Below, piece after piece: positions 1-9,350 of a stretch of DNA of 55,912 nucleotides. Source of the DNA: an uncultured Clostridia bacterium. GTDB lineage: Bacteria > Bacillota > Clostridia > Christensenellales > UBA1242. Every line of letters starts with the position of its first letter. The first letter of the stretch is position 1. Below the pieces are notes generated by a model that saw only the letters and a program-made list of their open reading frames with translations, did no database searches and was not told the DNA's origin. The stretch lies in contig CALWKG010000006.1 in assembly GCA_944381205.1 (NCBI GenBank), positions 1 through 55,912 on the forward strand, given 5' to 3'. The translations under genes were made by a program, and so were the position numbers.

Positions 1-120
1 AGGGTGGCAGTTGCAATAGTGGCATCACTAGTACTATTGTGGTTACTCGTATGGCTTGCATCGTCGTTACCAGCACTTCTAAACAGACAGCCGTTTAGTG
101 CAGTTACAAGCGCTGCTTAG
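1..120 (+). CDS. Type IV secretion pilin-like protein, 3' fragment
   Basis: The 3' end of a gene cut by the window edge. It is read in frame 1 and stops with TAG at 118-120. The 39 visible residues are a hydrophobic helix (VAVAIVASLVLLWLLVWLA) followed by a short polar tail ending SAVTSAA. They match the C-terminus of the next gene almost residue for residue, and the first 77 nt are identical to 411-487. It is therefore the upstream member of a tandem pilin array. Family: small two-helix pilins of Gram-positive type IV secretion systems (T4SS_pilin/VirB2-like), inferred from the complete neighbouring copy. Confidence 0.75.
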   Translation, partial: RVAVAIVASLVLLWLLVWLASSLPALLNRQPFSAVTSAA

Positions 121-138
121 CTTTTTAGTAATGTAAAA

Positions 139-167
139 TTGTAAGTTTTTTCTGTTTTGGTTATAAT
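139..167 (+). promoter_or_regulatory. Promoter of pilin gene 2
   Basis: TTGTAA at 139-144, 17-nt spacer, TATAAT at 162-167. The Shine-Dalgarno GGAGGT lies at 175-180, so the predicted leader is only about 15 nt. The promoter lies between two tandem pilin genes, so the second copy can be transcribed independently. Confidence 0.65.
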
Positions 168-188
168 TTAATTTGGAGGTAATAATAT

Positions 189-530
189 ATGTTTAATTTA
201 TTTGGTGGGCCTTTTGCGAATGCTATTTCAAACATCTCGGGTGATGCTTTTAGTTGGCTAGTACCTATTGTTTCAGTTTTAGATAATTTAATTATCCCTG
301 TAACAATAATTGTTGCAATAGCAGGTGCGATATGGATAATTATCCTAGGTGTTAGGCTTGCTAGGGCGGAAACTTCTGATAAAGCCAAAGAAGCCAAAGG
401 TGCTTTAATTAGGGTGGCAGTTGCAATAGTGGCATCACTAGTACTATTGTGGTTACTCGTATGGCTTGCATCGTCGTTACCAGCACTCGTAGGAAGACAA
501 CCATTTAGTGCGATTACAAGTAATGCTTAA
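189..530 (+). CDS. Type IV secretion system pilin-like protein (complete copy)
   Basis: A 113-aa protein with two hydrophobic segments (about residues 34-57 and 75-97). They are joined by a short charged loop, ARAETSDKAKEAKG, and followed by a short polar tail. There is no cleavable signal peptide. This size and layout fit the T4SS_pilin/VirB2-TrbC group in Gram-positive conjugation-type systems, whose products form the pilus or channel in the membrane. The ATG at 189 follows GGAGGT at 175-180 with 8 nt spacing. The neighbours are two paralogues, a VirB6-like and a VirB4-like gene, which supports the role. The 3' half has very recent sequence identity with the upstream copy (77 nt identical). 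Confidence 0.7.
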   Translation: MFNLFGGPFANAISNISGDAFSWLVPIVSVLDNLIIPVTIIVAIAGAIWIIILGVRLARAETSDKAKEAKGALIRVAVAIVASLVLLWLLVWLASSLPALVGRQPFSAITSNA

Positions 531-573
531 TTGACTCAATAGAGTTTTACTTAAAAAAATTAAAATTGTTTTT

Positions 574-612
574 AGCAAGAGCCTAGTAAAAGTACTAGGC
601 TGTTTTGCTGTG
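574..612 (+). terminator. Rho-independent terminator after pilin gene 2
   Basis: GCCTAGTA (581-588), a 4-nt loop and TACTAGGC (593-600) form a perfect 8-bp stem. Flanking AGCA/TGCT-like bases extend it, and a short T-rich run TGTTTTG follows. Confidence 0.7.
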
Positions 613-796
613 TGCAAGTTTTATATTAACCTTAATAGGTGTGTTAGGTTTAAAGATATAAAAAATTTTTCTTTATTTTTTAAAATTTTTAAAGTTGCAT
701 TGCAGTTTTATTGATTATAAGCAAATTTTTAGCGATAAGTAGATAAATTATTTAACTTTTAGCAGGATAAAAAAATAGAAATTTCCGTTATTTTAT

Positions 797-824
797 TTGA
801 AAATTATTATAAATATGCTAAAAT
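797..824 (+). promoter_or_regulatory. Candidate promoter of the third pilin-like gene
   Basis: TTGAAA at 797-802, 16-nt spacer, TAAAAT at 819-824. Transcription would start about 30 nt before the TTG start codon at 861. Confidence 0.4.
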
Positions 825-860
825 TATTTAAACTATTTAGTATAAAAGGGGATTTATAAG

Positions 861-1262
861 TTGTTTTATTTACTTAATGCTGACGCGTCAAGCAGTAGTG
901 AGGCATACGAGCACCTTTCTGGAATTTTTAACTATCACAATGTCGCGGGTTACGAATACTTAAAACCAATTATTAATTTTTTAAATCAGTACATTATACC
1001 AATTTCCGTTACTTTGCTTGTAATGGGTGCTTTTCTTGCTATTTTCCTTGGGATAGCAATGGCTAGGGCAGAAGATTCCAACAAGGCTGCCGATTTAAAA
1101 AAACGTATGTGGGGGGTAATAGTCGCAGTTTTAGTTGTGTTGGCACTAATTTGGTTATTAGGTTGGTTATTCTCGGCTCTGCCTACAATAGTTAGTACTT
1201 TTAGGGACCCTGTTATGAGCAATTTGCCTGGTGGGCTTGAAGGCTCTTCCAGTTCAAGTTAA
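861..1262 (+). CDS. Pilin-like protein, divergent third copy
   Basis: A 133-aa protein with two hydrophobic helices (about residues 47-68 and 87-109) around a charged loop, ARAEDSNKAADLKKR. That loop clearly aligns with the ARAETSDKAKEAKG loop of the preceding pilins. It has a longer N-terminus (about 30 extra residues) and a Ser-rich C-terminus (GGLEGSSSSS). The start codon is TTG at 861, preceded by AAAAGGGG at 844-851. It is the third, diverged pilin paralogue and may be a minor or tip subunit. That role is inference; the two-helix layout and conserved loop are seen. Confidence 0.65.
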   Translation: MFYLLNADASSSSEAYEHLSGIFNYHNVAGYEYLKPIINFLNQYIIPISVTLLVMGAFLAIFLGIAMARAEDSNKAADLKKRMWGVIVAVLVVLALIWLLGWLFSALPTIVSTFRDPVMSNLPGGLEGSSSSS

Positions 1263-1390
1263 TTTATTTAACTTGTAATTTTTTGAAGCAAAATAATAAA
1301 TTTCTTATTTTTTGTAAAAAAATAGTTCGTTTAAAAGGTAAATTTTTTCTTAAAGGAATAATTTATTATTGTTTAAAAGGAGAAAAAGGA

Positions 1391-3337
1391 GTGCAAAACA
1401 AGTTAAAATTTAATAATAATTTTAATTTAAGTTTTAAAAAAGATAAAAAACAACACTTTTTTTTGTCCTTTTTTAGCCTTTATTTAGTCTTAGTTTGTGT
1501 TATTTTGCCAGTCTTTTCTTTTACCGCCTGTGCCGAAAATGGTACATTTTACGTAGGTATAATGGCAACGCGTAATAACCTAGACATTGGTACCGAACAA
1601 AGCGCTAATTTTAGGGCTAAAATAAATGTATTTAGTCAAGAAATTCTCCGTGCAATGGAAGACCGTTTTGGGTTTTACGAACTTGATATATCCCGAAGGG
1701 TTAAAGATAATTTGGATATTATCTATGATTTAAAGGATAGTGAAGCGGAAGAACTTAACTCATATTTTGATGAATTTGGATATTTTACATATTGTGAGTA
1801 TAGGAGTGATTTGGGTGTTAAAAATAATGTTTTGGTACTTTCTAATAAAGAACTAAGTAAGACTTTTATAGAAGATAATATTGTTCAATTTAACCCTGAG
1901 AAAACAGGTACTTTTACCTGCTCTTTGGATTACGGATTTTGGACGTCTGAGGAGATGACTCGCCTTAGTAATGTAGATTCAGAAACAAAAGTGGAAGAAA
2001 ATGAAGTTCTACCAACAGACAACGTATACAAGTTTAGGATAGGACTCTTTGATTCTTCCAACACAAAAGCCCTTGTTTTTTTGGGTAACAAAGTAGGCGG
2101 AAGGTCTTTTGCGGAAATTTCTCAGGTAAAGGACTTTATAACAAAATTTTACAACTCAGTGTACGGTTCTATTGAAAGATTTGTTACCATTCCTAGTACT
2201 TCCATTAAGGATAGACCAGTGGCTTTTAACATAAATCATTGGATTTATAGTTTTGCTAGTAGAGGTGAAGATAGCGGAAACATCGTAAATTATTACTATA
2301 AAGACCTTAGTGTTTTCATTTGTAGATATCTTTTAACGGGTGACACTGATCCCGAAAGTTTAAAAGATATAATTTTTGATAACAGGAACACTATGTACGA
2401 CGAATACTTAAAGGCAGAGCAAAATTTATATCAAGGGGAATATGTTACTACAACAACAGATTATCGAGACTGGTTTGTTGAAGCATCTTGTCAATTTTTA
2501 TTTGGGGTAAGTAGCCTTGGCGACGCGTCCGAAGGTGGGGTGGCTGATGCCACGCAGGCATTGTATCAGGAGATGGTTGGCGACAATTTTATAAAAGACG
2601 AAAAACTTAATAATGACTACTTTAAAATATTTTTATCCGTTGTTCAAGCAAACAGCACCTTTGAAGGCGGTGACTATAATTTTGAAAACTCGCCAGTCTA
2701 TTTTTATGATAATTTTAAGTATAATGGAAAAGATGATTTAGTGTCTATGAAATTGAATAAGAGCATAATGGCTGGTTTTGCACCTGTAAGAGCATTGGTT
2801 TTTCAGTCTTGGGATATGAGTGACACACTGGACGCAGTTGTTGTTAATTTTGAATATTATCAAGAAGGCAAAACTGACGAAGAAACACAGGCAAATAAGG
2901 AAAGGGCTTGGGAAATTCTCAAAAATTACAACTTTATCGTGCGATATAGTGTAATAAGTAATGTCGGGACACCGCAAAGAGCCCAAAGTGTTATTTTAGA
3001 TAAGGAACAATTTGTAGACCAAGGGGAATTAGAAGACGGGGTACTATTTTTAGATTTGTATACTATTTTTGAAACCCATTTTAAAGACCAGTTTAAAGGA
3101 TATTCTAGTGAAGGCTTTTTTCTAAGAGATTTAAATACAGAAGCATACGAAGGTTTTGAGCCTTTTGACGGAAACTTTTATTCCACAACCTTTAATTCAG
3201 GGTCTATGGGAGTTGGGGTTTATTATGATGGTATGGTAAGAGATAACTCTATTCCAGAGTATTATTTCGAAATAATTTTTGCCGCCCCGGGTTACAATCA
3301 AGTGTTAAATTTTAAAATTACAGACATTTTTTTGTAA
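1391..3337 (+). CDS. Unrecognised secreted or lipid-anchored protein of the type IV secretion locus
   Basis: I place the start at GTG 1391, because AAGGAG (1377-1382) sits 8 nt upstream. An in-frame TTG at 1283 would add 36 residues but has no ribosome site. The 648-aa product has a positively charged N-terminus and a hydrophobic stretch (about residues 23-45). It then has FTAC with Cys47, which could be a lipobox (the Phe at -3 is atypical), followed by a long soluble, acidic, aromatic-rich domain without further membrane helices. I recognise no family. Lying between the pilins and the VirB6-like gene, it is probably an exported component of the apparatus. In Gram-positive systems that slot is often a VirB8-like or surface subunit, but no such fold can be claimed here. 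Confidence 0.6.
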   Translation: MQNKLKFNNNFNLSFKKDKKQHFFLSFFSLYLVLVCVILPVFSFTACAENGTFYVGIMATRNNLDIGTEQSANFRAKINVFSQEILRAMEDRFGFYELDISRRVKDNLDIIYDLKDSEAEELNSYFDEFGYFTYCEYRSDLGVKNNVLVLSNKELSKTFIEDNIVQFNPEKTGTFTCSLDYGFWTSEEMTRLSNVDSETKVEENEVLPTDNVYKFRIGLFDSSNTKALVFLGNKVGGRSFAEISQVKDFITKFYNSVYGSIERFVTIPSTSIKDRPVAFNINHWIYSFASRGEDSGNIVNYYYKDLSVFICRYLLTGDTDPESLKDIIFDNRNTMYDEYLKAEQNLYQGEYVTTTTDYRDWFVEASCQFLFGVSSLGDASEGGVADATQALYQEMVGDNFIKDEKLNNDYFKIFLSVVQANSTFEGGDYNFENSPVYFYDNFKYNGKDDLVSMKLNKSIMAGFAPVRALVFQSWDMSDTLDAVVVNFEYYQEGKTDEETQANKERAWEILKNYNFIVRYSVISNVGTPQRAQSVILDKEQFVDQGELEDGVLFLDLYTIFETHFKDQFKGYSSEGFFLRDLNTEAYEGFEPFDGNFYSTTFNSGSMGVGVYYDGMVRDNSIPEYYFEIIFAAPGYNQVLNFKITDIFL

Positions 3338-3363
3338 AAAGGCATACAAAAAGGTTAAAAATA

Positions 3364-3393
3364 TTGTACAAAAATAAATTAACTTGTTATAAT
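3364..3393 (+). promoter_or_regulatory. Promoter of the VirB6-like gene
   Basis: TTGTAC at 3364-3369, 18-nt spacer, TATAAT at 3388-3393. The leader would be about 50 nt and ends in the strong Shine-Dalgarno TAAGGAGG at 3435-3442. Confidence 0.6.
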
Positions 3394-3451
3394 TTGTTTA
3401 TACTACTTTAAACATTAAGACAATCAAAATTACCTAAGGAGGAAAGTAACA

Positions 3452-6307
3452 GTGTGGGATAACCTAAAAGCGATAGGACATTGGATAGATGCTATTGTTG
3501 ATTTCTTTTTTCTACTGTTTTATTTTCTTTTTAGGGCAATTTCATATATTGTTTCTTTTGTGGAAGCACTTTTTAGACGTCTTGCAGGGCTAGATTCAAT
3601 GAACATTAACGGTGTTGAAGTCGGTGGCAGTAGTGGTACAGATTTAGTTTATGGTTTGATTTTAAACAAAAGTGTTCAAAATTTATTTTGGTCAATTCTT
3701 GGTTTTTCAATAATTTTATTGGTTATTTTAACTATTATTGCACTCGTAAAGTCAGAGTTTACACTCGACTTAAAAGCGAGTGCAAAAGGTCCTATCATTG
3801 GTAGGGCTTTAAAGGCTTTAATAAACTTTTTCTTGGTGCCTATTTTTACCATAATTGCCATACTTGGTGTAAATATGCTCACACAAGCCTTAGGAGAATT
3901 GTTTATTGGCAACAATGGTGGCGGAATTGTGGCTAAGTGCTTTTTAGTGGGGGCTCATAATGCCAACCGACTGCGTCTAAACGATAGCGAGAGTACGCAA
4001 CTTTATGAGTATTTGCATAGCGGGCAGTTCCTAAATTATAGTGAAACGGGTTCTGATTCAGCACAAGGGGAAAACCCCTTTAAAGATTTTGCCACGGCGG
4101 AAGAAATGGCAAAGTTTATAGATGAGTGTTTTACCAGCGATACCCATTCAGAAGAAAGTTCAACTCAAGGTTCAACAGGGCTAATAAATCCAATTTACTC
4201 GGTAGATTATAGAAAACTTGACGATGCTTCTGCATTTTATGATTATCTAGATGACGGACATTCTTATGCCCCTTGGCATACTTTGATGTGGGGATATCCC
4301 ACAAAGCCGTCTAATTCTGGCAATTTGCCTATGTACGATACAACTGCATTTAATTATTACTACAACCCACGAGAGTTTGATTTTATCCTTGCAATAGGCA
4401 CAGCAGTAATTATTTCTTGGAATTTATTAACCGTTTGTTTGGCTCTCCTTAAACGTGCTTTCGAATTAGTTATTCTGTTTGTCTTATCCCCAGCAATGAT
4501 TTCTATTGCTCCGCTTGATAATGGCAACGCATTAGAATCTTGGCGGAAGGAAGTTTCTAAGCGAGCGCTGGCAATTATAGGCCCACTGTTTGCTTATAAT
4601 ATCTTCTTTATGTTTGTAGACGTCTTGGGAGATGTCGAAATATTTACAGTTACCACAGAAGGTGTTTTAAGTTTTGCCCAAGGTGGATTAATTGCTGTAT
4701 TTAATATATTCTTCCAATTAATCGTACTTATTGTGGCTCTTGGACTTTTAAAAACCGCATCGCAAATGATTAGTAGTTTACTTGGGATAGAAGATTTAGT
4801 CGCCAGCGGTGGTCAAATCGCAGGCAAGGCAGTTTCTACGGCTACAAAGACTGCAATGGTGGCAACAGGTGCCGGCGCTATGGTTGCGGGTACTGGTTTT
4901 AAGGGTGTAGCGGCTATTGCGAAAGGTGCTGTGAGAACTCCTGGTCGAATAAAAGACTGGAGCGCATATAGAAAACTCAAAAATCAAAGTGTAGAGAACG
5001 ATGAGTATAAACAGGCTAAGGGAGAATATAAAAATTATGACTCTCAATTATGGCTGGCAAATCAAGGGTCTATAAATTTGTCAGACGAAGAAATAAAAGA
5101 GTTGGGACAAAAAAGAAGCGAAGCCTTAGCACGTATGAAAGCGGCAAAGCAAAAAATAAAAACTGGAAACCTTACAAATAAAGAACAAGAAAGTCGTAAA
5201 GCAGATTTGAAAAGTAAAATAGATGCTATTAAGCATGGTGATTCATCTGTTGAAATGGACCCTGATGATGTCCCATATCTTGAAGAAGAGTACTCTAAGG
5301 CAGATAAAGAATCTGCAATGTATTCTCATAGAGTAAAGGAAGCCTTGGCAAAGAAAAACCAGTCAAAAGCTGCTTTTAGAAGAAGTTTTGTTGAAGAGTT
5401 TGGTAGTGATAAGAAAAACTCAGTCTTATCAAAAGCAAGTAAGGGTTTTAAAAATAAAGTAGAAGAAAGTTCAAAAGAGGGTATCCTTAGTAAAGTTACA
5501 CCAGCAAGGGTTGTTGCAGAAAAACTAGCAGGTGGTTTCGGTACTTTTTCAAATGTTTTAAATGCTGGTTTAAGGGATAATTATTCTAGGATTTATAGTG
5601 GTATTTCTGGTGTTGTTGGGGGGGATTCTGCTGCGGGTCAGGTTATGGGTATGTTGTTTACCGGCAGCGGAAGAAAAGCCCTTTGGCAAAGCGAAAGAGA
5701 AAAGAAAAGAGCGGACGACTCCAAGTCTGAAAGTGATGCAAAAAAAGCAGCCAAAGCAGATGAGCAGGCAAGAGCCGAATATAGAAAAGAATCCGGCGAC
5801 AGTGAACAACAAAGGGCTTATCAAGAAGAAAAAGTTAATATGATTAATGCCGCAAAATTACACGTTGCAAGTACAGAAGGGTTTAAAGACGAATATAACG
5901 AATTAATGAAAAACTTTGCCAAAGCAAATCTAGAAGGGAATAAAAAAGAAATAAAAAATGCAAAAGATAAACTTGAAACTTTCGAAATAGAAAATAGGGT
6001 TAATGAAAAAGCGCAAAGAGTTGTTGCATCACTTGACCAAGAAGGTGGCGAAAAATTATTTGAACAACTGCAAAATATTTATGCTACTCAACTTATGGAA
6101 GCCAACAAAAAAGCATTTAGCGAGGCAGGTGTAAAACTTAAAGAAGGAACAAAGGTTGATGCCAATATTAACTTTGATAGGTTAGAAAGGGCTATTACTA
6201 CAACTTTAAGTGATAAACTTGATACATTATCTAGTAAAATGCAACAGGTTGTTGAGGGTATAGGTTCTCTTAAAGAAGTTTTAAAACCACCTGAAAACAA
6301 TAATTAA
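3452..6307 (+). CDS. VirB6/TrbL-like inner-membrane channel protein with long charged C-terminal tail
   Basis: A 951-aa protein starting at GTG 3452, 9 nt after TAAGGAGG. Hydrophobic segments lie near residues 12-45, 75-100 and 120-145. A polar loop of about 160 residues follows (probably extracellular), then helices near 310-350, 370-395 and 408-435. This is the polytopic layout of VirB6/TrbL proteins, which line the substrate path of type IV systems. After a Gly/Ala-rich segment (about 465-490), the last ~460 residues are highly charged and Lys/Glu/Gln-rich. They are predicted to be largely helical coiled coil in the cytoplasm. Typical TrbL proteins are 300-600 aa, so the tail is unusual. 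Family assignment rests on topology and on the VirB4 neighbour. Confidence 0.65.
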   Translation: MWDNLKAIGHWIDAIVDFFFLLFYFLFRAISYIVSFVEALFRRLAGLDSMNINGVEVGGSSGTDLVYGLILNKSVQNLFWSILGFSIILLVILTIIALVKSEFTLDLKASAKGPIIGRALKALINFFLVPIFTIIAILGVNMLTQALGELFIGNNGGGIVAKCFLVGAHNANRLRLNDSESTQLYEYLHSGQFLNYSETGSDSAQGENPFKDFATAEEMAKFIDECFTSDTHSEESSTQGSTGLINPIYSVDYRKLDDASAFYDYLDDGHSYAPWHTLMWGYPTKPSNSGNLPMYDTTAFNYYYNPREFDFILAIGTAVIISWNLLTVCLALLKRAFELVILFVLSPAMISIAPLDNGNALESWRKEVSKRALAIIGPLFAYNIFFMFVDVLGDVEIFTVTTEGVLSFAQGGLIAVFNIFFQLIVLIVALGLLKTASQMISSLLGIEDLVASGGQIAGKAVSTATKTAMVATGAGAMVAGTGFKGVAAIAKGAVRTPGRIKDWSAYRKLKNQSVENDEYKQAKGEYKNYDSQLWLANQGSINLSDEEIKELGQKRSEALARMKAAKQKIKTGNLTNKEQESRKADLKSKIDAIKHGDSSVEMDPDDVPYLEEEYSKADKESAMYSHRVKEALAKKNQSKAAFRRSFVEEFGSDKKNSVLSKASKGFKNKVEESSKEGILSKVTPARVVAEKLAGGFGTFSNVLNAGLRDNYSRIYSGISGVVGGDSAAGQVMGMLFTGSGRKALWQSEREKKRADDSKSESDAKKAAKADEQARAEYRKESGDSEQQRAYQEEKVNMINAAKLHVASTEGFKDEYNELMKNFAKANLEGNKKEIKNAKDKLETFEIENRVNEKAQRVVASLDQEGGEKLFEQLQNIYATQLMEANKKAFSEAGVKLKEGTKVDANINFDRLERAITTTLSDKLDTLSSKMQQVVEGIGSLKEVLKPPENNN

Positions 6308-6372
6308 TTTAATAAAGATTTAACTAATCACTTGCATTAAAGGCAAAGAATTGTTTTTTGTAAAAATCACAT

Positions 6373-6386
6373 TAGTTTATAAACTA
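6373..6386. promoter_or_regulatory. 14-bp perfect palindrome upstream of the VirB4 gene
   Basis: TAGTTTATAAACTA is a perfect 7+7 palindrome ending 6 nt before the AAGGGG Shine-Dalgarno of the ATPase gene. It contains a TATAAA core, so it could be an operator overlapping a -10 box. No regulator is identified. Confidence 0.35.
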
Positions 6387-6399
6387 AAAAAGGGGAATT

Positions 6400-9024
6400 A
6401 TGAGATACATTCCAAGAAAAACAAAAGTTAGAATGGAATTTTTTAAGGGTATCACATTAGCGGATATTCTCGTAGCGGCAATAGGAGTTACGGGAATAGT
6501 CCTGTTTGCCCTTAGTACGTTGCCGTATAATTGGTACTTTGCTTTGGGTTGGGGTTGTTTGGTTGCAATGTTATTTATGCCAATAGAAGAAGATTTAAGA
6601 CTTTATGGCTCTTTGGGGCTATTTATAAGGTTTATCGCTTTTAAGAAAAAGTATAACAAATCTGATATTGACAAAAAGACAGGCAGATTAAAAATTAGAG
6701 ATATAGTCCCTTATGAAGCAATTATTCAGGATAAAATTCTAGATTTTAAGGAATATTACGCAATGGTTATTGGTATAAAGCCAATAGAATTTGGGCTACT
6801 AAATGACCATAAGCAAGAACTTGTTATCAGGTGCTTTGCAGATGCTATTAGAAGAATGAGTAATGACCAGTCGGCTAGTATTATTAAAGTTAGTAAGGCT
6901 ATGGTCTTTGACGACTATATAACCGGCGAAGATAAAAAATTTGACGACCTTATGGAGTTACAATACGAAGGAGAAATGACCGAACAAGAAATTGAGAGTA
7001 GGTCTAGCGTTTTTGAGGCTCGTGTTAGTCAATTAAATAATTTTAATAAAAACGAAAAGGTTTATAGGGATTTTTTCTACATAGTTGTCTACGATAAGGA
7101 TAAGGAAATGCTAGAAACCACAATTGATGGTATGGTTAGTACCCTTGGAAATTCAGTAGTTCCAATAGTATCACATAAGGTGATAGGTAAGGAGTTAGCA
7201 GCTTTCCTTAGGGCAAATTACGGTAGATATTTTGACGAAAGAGATTTAGAAACCACCCCAAGAGACCAATATCTTAACTGGGCAGTGCCAGAAAACATTT
7301 CGTTTAAAACTACAAAAACTGTCATAGATGGTCATACCTATAAGTCTTTTGTTTTAACCGATTATCCTTTGCAGGTAGGCAATGCGTGGGGTGCTCCCTT
7401 TTTCTTGATAGAAGGGGCAAATGTTTGCGTTAATATAAAGGCAATTCCAAAGGCTCTTGGTGAAAAACGTATTGATAAGTCCATTATCGAAATGGAAGGA
7501 AAAATGGCAAATATTTATAAGAGTAGTAAAAGGATTGAAAACGAAATCCAACTCAAAACTCTTAGGGATTTGTTGCAAATGTTAAAGGCAGATAACGAGC
7601 AGTTGTACGAAGTAAATACTCACATTATGTGCGAAGATTATGCAAAAAAGGAAGTCAGGGCAGTACTAAAACAACGGGGCTATAAGTATTCAGAGATGTT
7701 TGGTAGACAAGTAGATGCTTTTGTTAGCAGGAACGTATCCGCCTTGGATACAATTAAACAACACAAAAGGGATATCCCGACCACAACCCTTGCGTCTATT
7801 TTTCCGTTTATATCGGGGGCTTTGCTTGATGAAAAGGGCTTTTATATAGGATATAACGAGTACCCAGTGTTTATTGATTTGTTTAAAAGAGATAAAGAAA
7901 GGGCTAATAGTAATATTATGATTATTGGTAAGTCTGGCGGTGGTAAATCTTATGCTACAAAAACCCTTCTTACAAATCTTGCTTGTGATAATACTAAGGT
8001 TTTCGTTTTGGACCCGGAAGATGAGTACACACCATTGTCATACAATATGCAGGGTATGGTTTTGGACGTAGGTTCTTCTCAAAAGGGTAGGTTTAACCCT
8101 TTCCATATTATGACTACCCTTGACGCGGACGAAGGCGGTAGCGACGACTCCTATTCCACGCACTTGCAGTTTTTGGAAGAATTTTTTAGCATTATTTTGC
8201 CGGGTATGCCGTCCGAAGCCTTTGAAACTTTAAATGCCTTAACAATTGAAATCTATCGCAAAAAGGGGATTAATTCTCAAACTCCATTAACAAAGTTAAA
8301 GCCAGAAGATTTTCCAATTTTTGACGATTTGTATAATCTAACTAAGGAAAAGTTGAGCAAGGAAAAGGACGAATACCATAGAAGAACACTTCAAACTGTG
8401 GAAACATATATCTCAAAGTTTGCCACTGGGGGAAGAAATAGTAACTTGTGGAATGGTCCTATGTCTATTGCCACAAAGGAAAATTTTATTACCTTTAATT
8501 TTAGGTCATTGCTCGCTAATAGAAACGAAGTTATAGCAAATGCTCAAATGTTGCTTGTTTTTAAGTATTTGGATAACGAAATCATTAAAAATAAGGACTT
8601 TAACGATAAGTATAAGGCAAATAGACATATCGTTGTAGCAGTTGACGAAGCGCACGTTTTTATTAACCCAAAAAGACCTATCGCTTTGGAATTTATGGCG
8701 CAAATGGCAAAACGTATTCGTAAATACGGCGGTATGCAGATTGTTATTACCCAAAATATTAAGGACTTTGTCGGTAGTCAGGAAATTCAACGTCAGTCTA
8801 CCGCCATTATTAATGCTAGTCAGTATTCGTTTATCTTCTCGCTTGCACCTAACGATATTACAGACTTGGTAGAACTATATCGTAACGCAGGTGAAATTAA
8901 CCAAGAAGAGCAAGACAATATCTTAACCGCAGGGGTTGGTCAGGCTTTCTTAATAACCGGGGCTTTGTCTAGAACGTCTGTAAAAATCGAAGCAAACGAA
9001 GCCGTTGTCAGACTATTTTCATAG
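6400..9024 (+). CDS. VirB4-family type IV secretion ATPase with N-terminal membrane hairpin
   Basis: An 874-aa protein. Two hydrophobic segments near residues 18-60 resemble the PrgI/TrbD-type membrane piece that is often fused to, or encoded beside, Gram-positive VirB4. The central region is soluble. Walker A, GKSGGGKS, is at about residues 510-517, and Walker B, VVAVDEAH, is near 745-752. A later stretch, IVITQNIKDF, fits the VirB4/HerA motor fold. VirB4 hexamers power pilus assembly and substrate transfer at the inner membrane. Start ATG 6400 follows AAAAGGGG. It is the strongest marker that this is a type IV secretion-type locus. No VirD4 coupling ATPase is present in the window. Confidence 0.9.
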   Translation: MRYIPRKTKVRMEFFKGITLADILVAAIGVTGIVLFALSTLPYNWYFALGWGCLVAMLFMPIEEDLRLYGSLGLFIRFIAFKKKYNKSDIDKKTGRLKIRDIVPYEAIIQDKILDFKEYYAMVIGIKPIEFGLLNDHKQELVIRCFADAIRRMSNDQSASIIKVSKAMVFDDYITGEDKKFDDLMELQYEGEMTEQEIESRSSVFEARVSQLNNFNKNEKVYRDFFYIVVYDKDKEMLETTIDGMVSTLGNSVVPIVSHKVIGKELAAFLRANYGRYFDERDLETTPRDQYLNWAVPENISFKTTKTVIDGHTYKSFVLTDYPLQVGNAWGAPFFLIEGANVCVNIKAIPKALGEKRIDKSIIEMEGKMANIYKSSKRIENEIQLKTLRDLLQMLKADNEQLYEVNTHIMCEDYAKKEVRAVLKQRGYKYSEMFGRQVDAFVSRNVSALDTIKQHKRDIPTTTLASIFPFISGALLDEKGFYIGYNEYPVFIDLFKRDKERANSNIMIIGKSGGGKSYATKTLLTNLACDNTKVFVLDPEDEYTPLSYNMQGMVLDVGSSQKGRFNPFHIMTTLDADEGGSDDSYSTHLQFLEEFFSIILPGMPSEAFETLNALTIEIYRKKGINSQTPLTKLKPEDFPIFDDLYNLTKEKLSKEKDEYHRRTLQTVETYISKFATGGRNSNLWNGPMSIATKENFITFNFRSLLANRNEVIANAQMLLVFKYLDNEIIKNKDFNDKYKANRHIVVAVDEAHVFINPKRPIALEFMAQMAKRIRKYGGMQIVITQNIKDFVGSQEIQRQSTAIINASQYSFIFSLAPNDITDLVELYRNAGEINQEEQDNILTAGVGQAFLITGALSRTSVKIEANEAVVRLFS

Positions 9025-9302
9025 TAGTATCAAAAATAATAAAATCCCTGATTGCAAATTTAAATTTTTTTGCTGTCTTTTAAAAATTTTATTAAAAATT
9101 TCTCCCGTTAACACAATAAAAACGGTTTGTAGTACTTGATTTGGGAAAAAATAAAAATTTACTAATTTTATAAAGTTTTTTACCGCTACATCATAAAAAT
9201 TTTGTATTAAAAGTTATTGTTTCCATTGTATAAAAAATTTTGTTATCAGGTAGAAATCTTTGATTAAGATTTATAAAAGAATACTAAAAATTTTAGTTTT
9301 TT
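9025..9302. other. Non-coding AT-rich spacer after the VirB4 gene
   Basis: No open frame with a ribosome site, no RNA gene and no clear promoter is seen here. It leads into the terminator at 9303-9350 and the T-tract array. Confidence 0.5.
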
Positions 9303-9350
9303 AAGGATAAAAATCACAGGTAAGCCATGTATTTTTTATCCTTTTTTTAT
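9303..9350 (+). terminator. Terminator of the secretion operon
   Basis: AAGGATAAAAA (9303-9313) pairs with TTTTTATCCTT (9333-9343) across a ~19-nt loop, and T-rich sequence follows. It lies 280 nt downstream of the VirB4 stop codon. Confidence 0.6.

Noticed and set aside
5598-5843. 81-aa plus-strand ORF inside the VirB6-like gene
   Set aside because: It is an out-of-frame shadow of a well-supported coding sequence without its own ribosome site.
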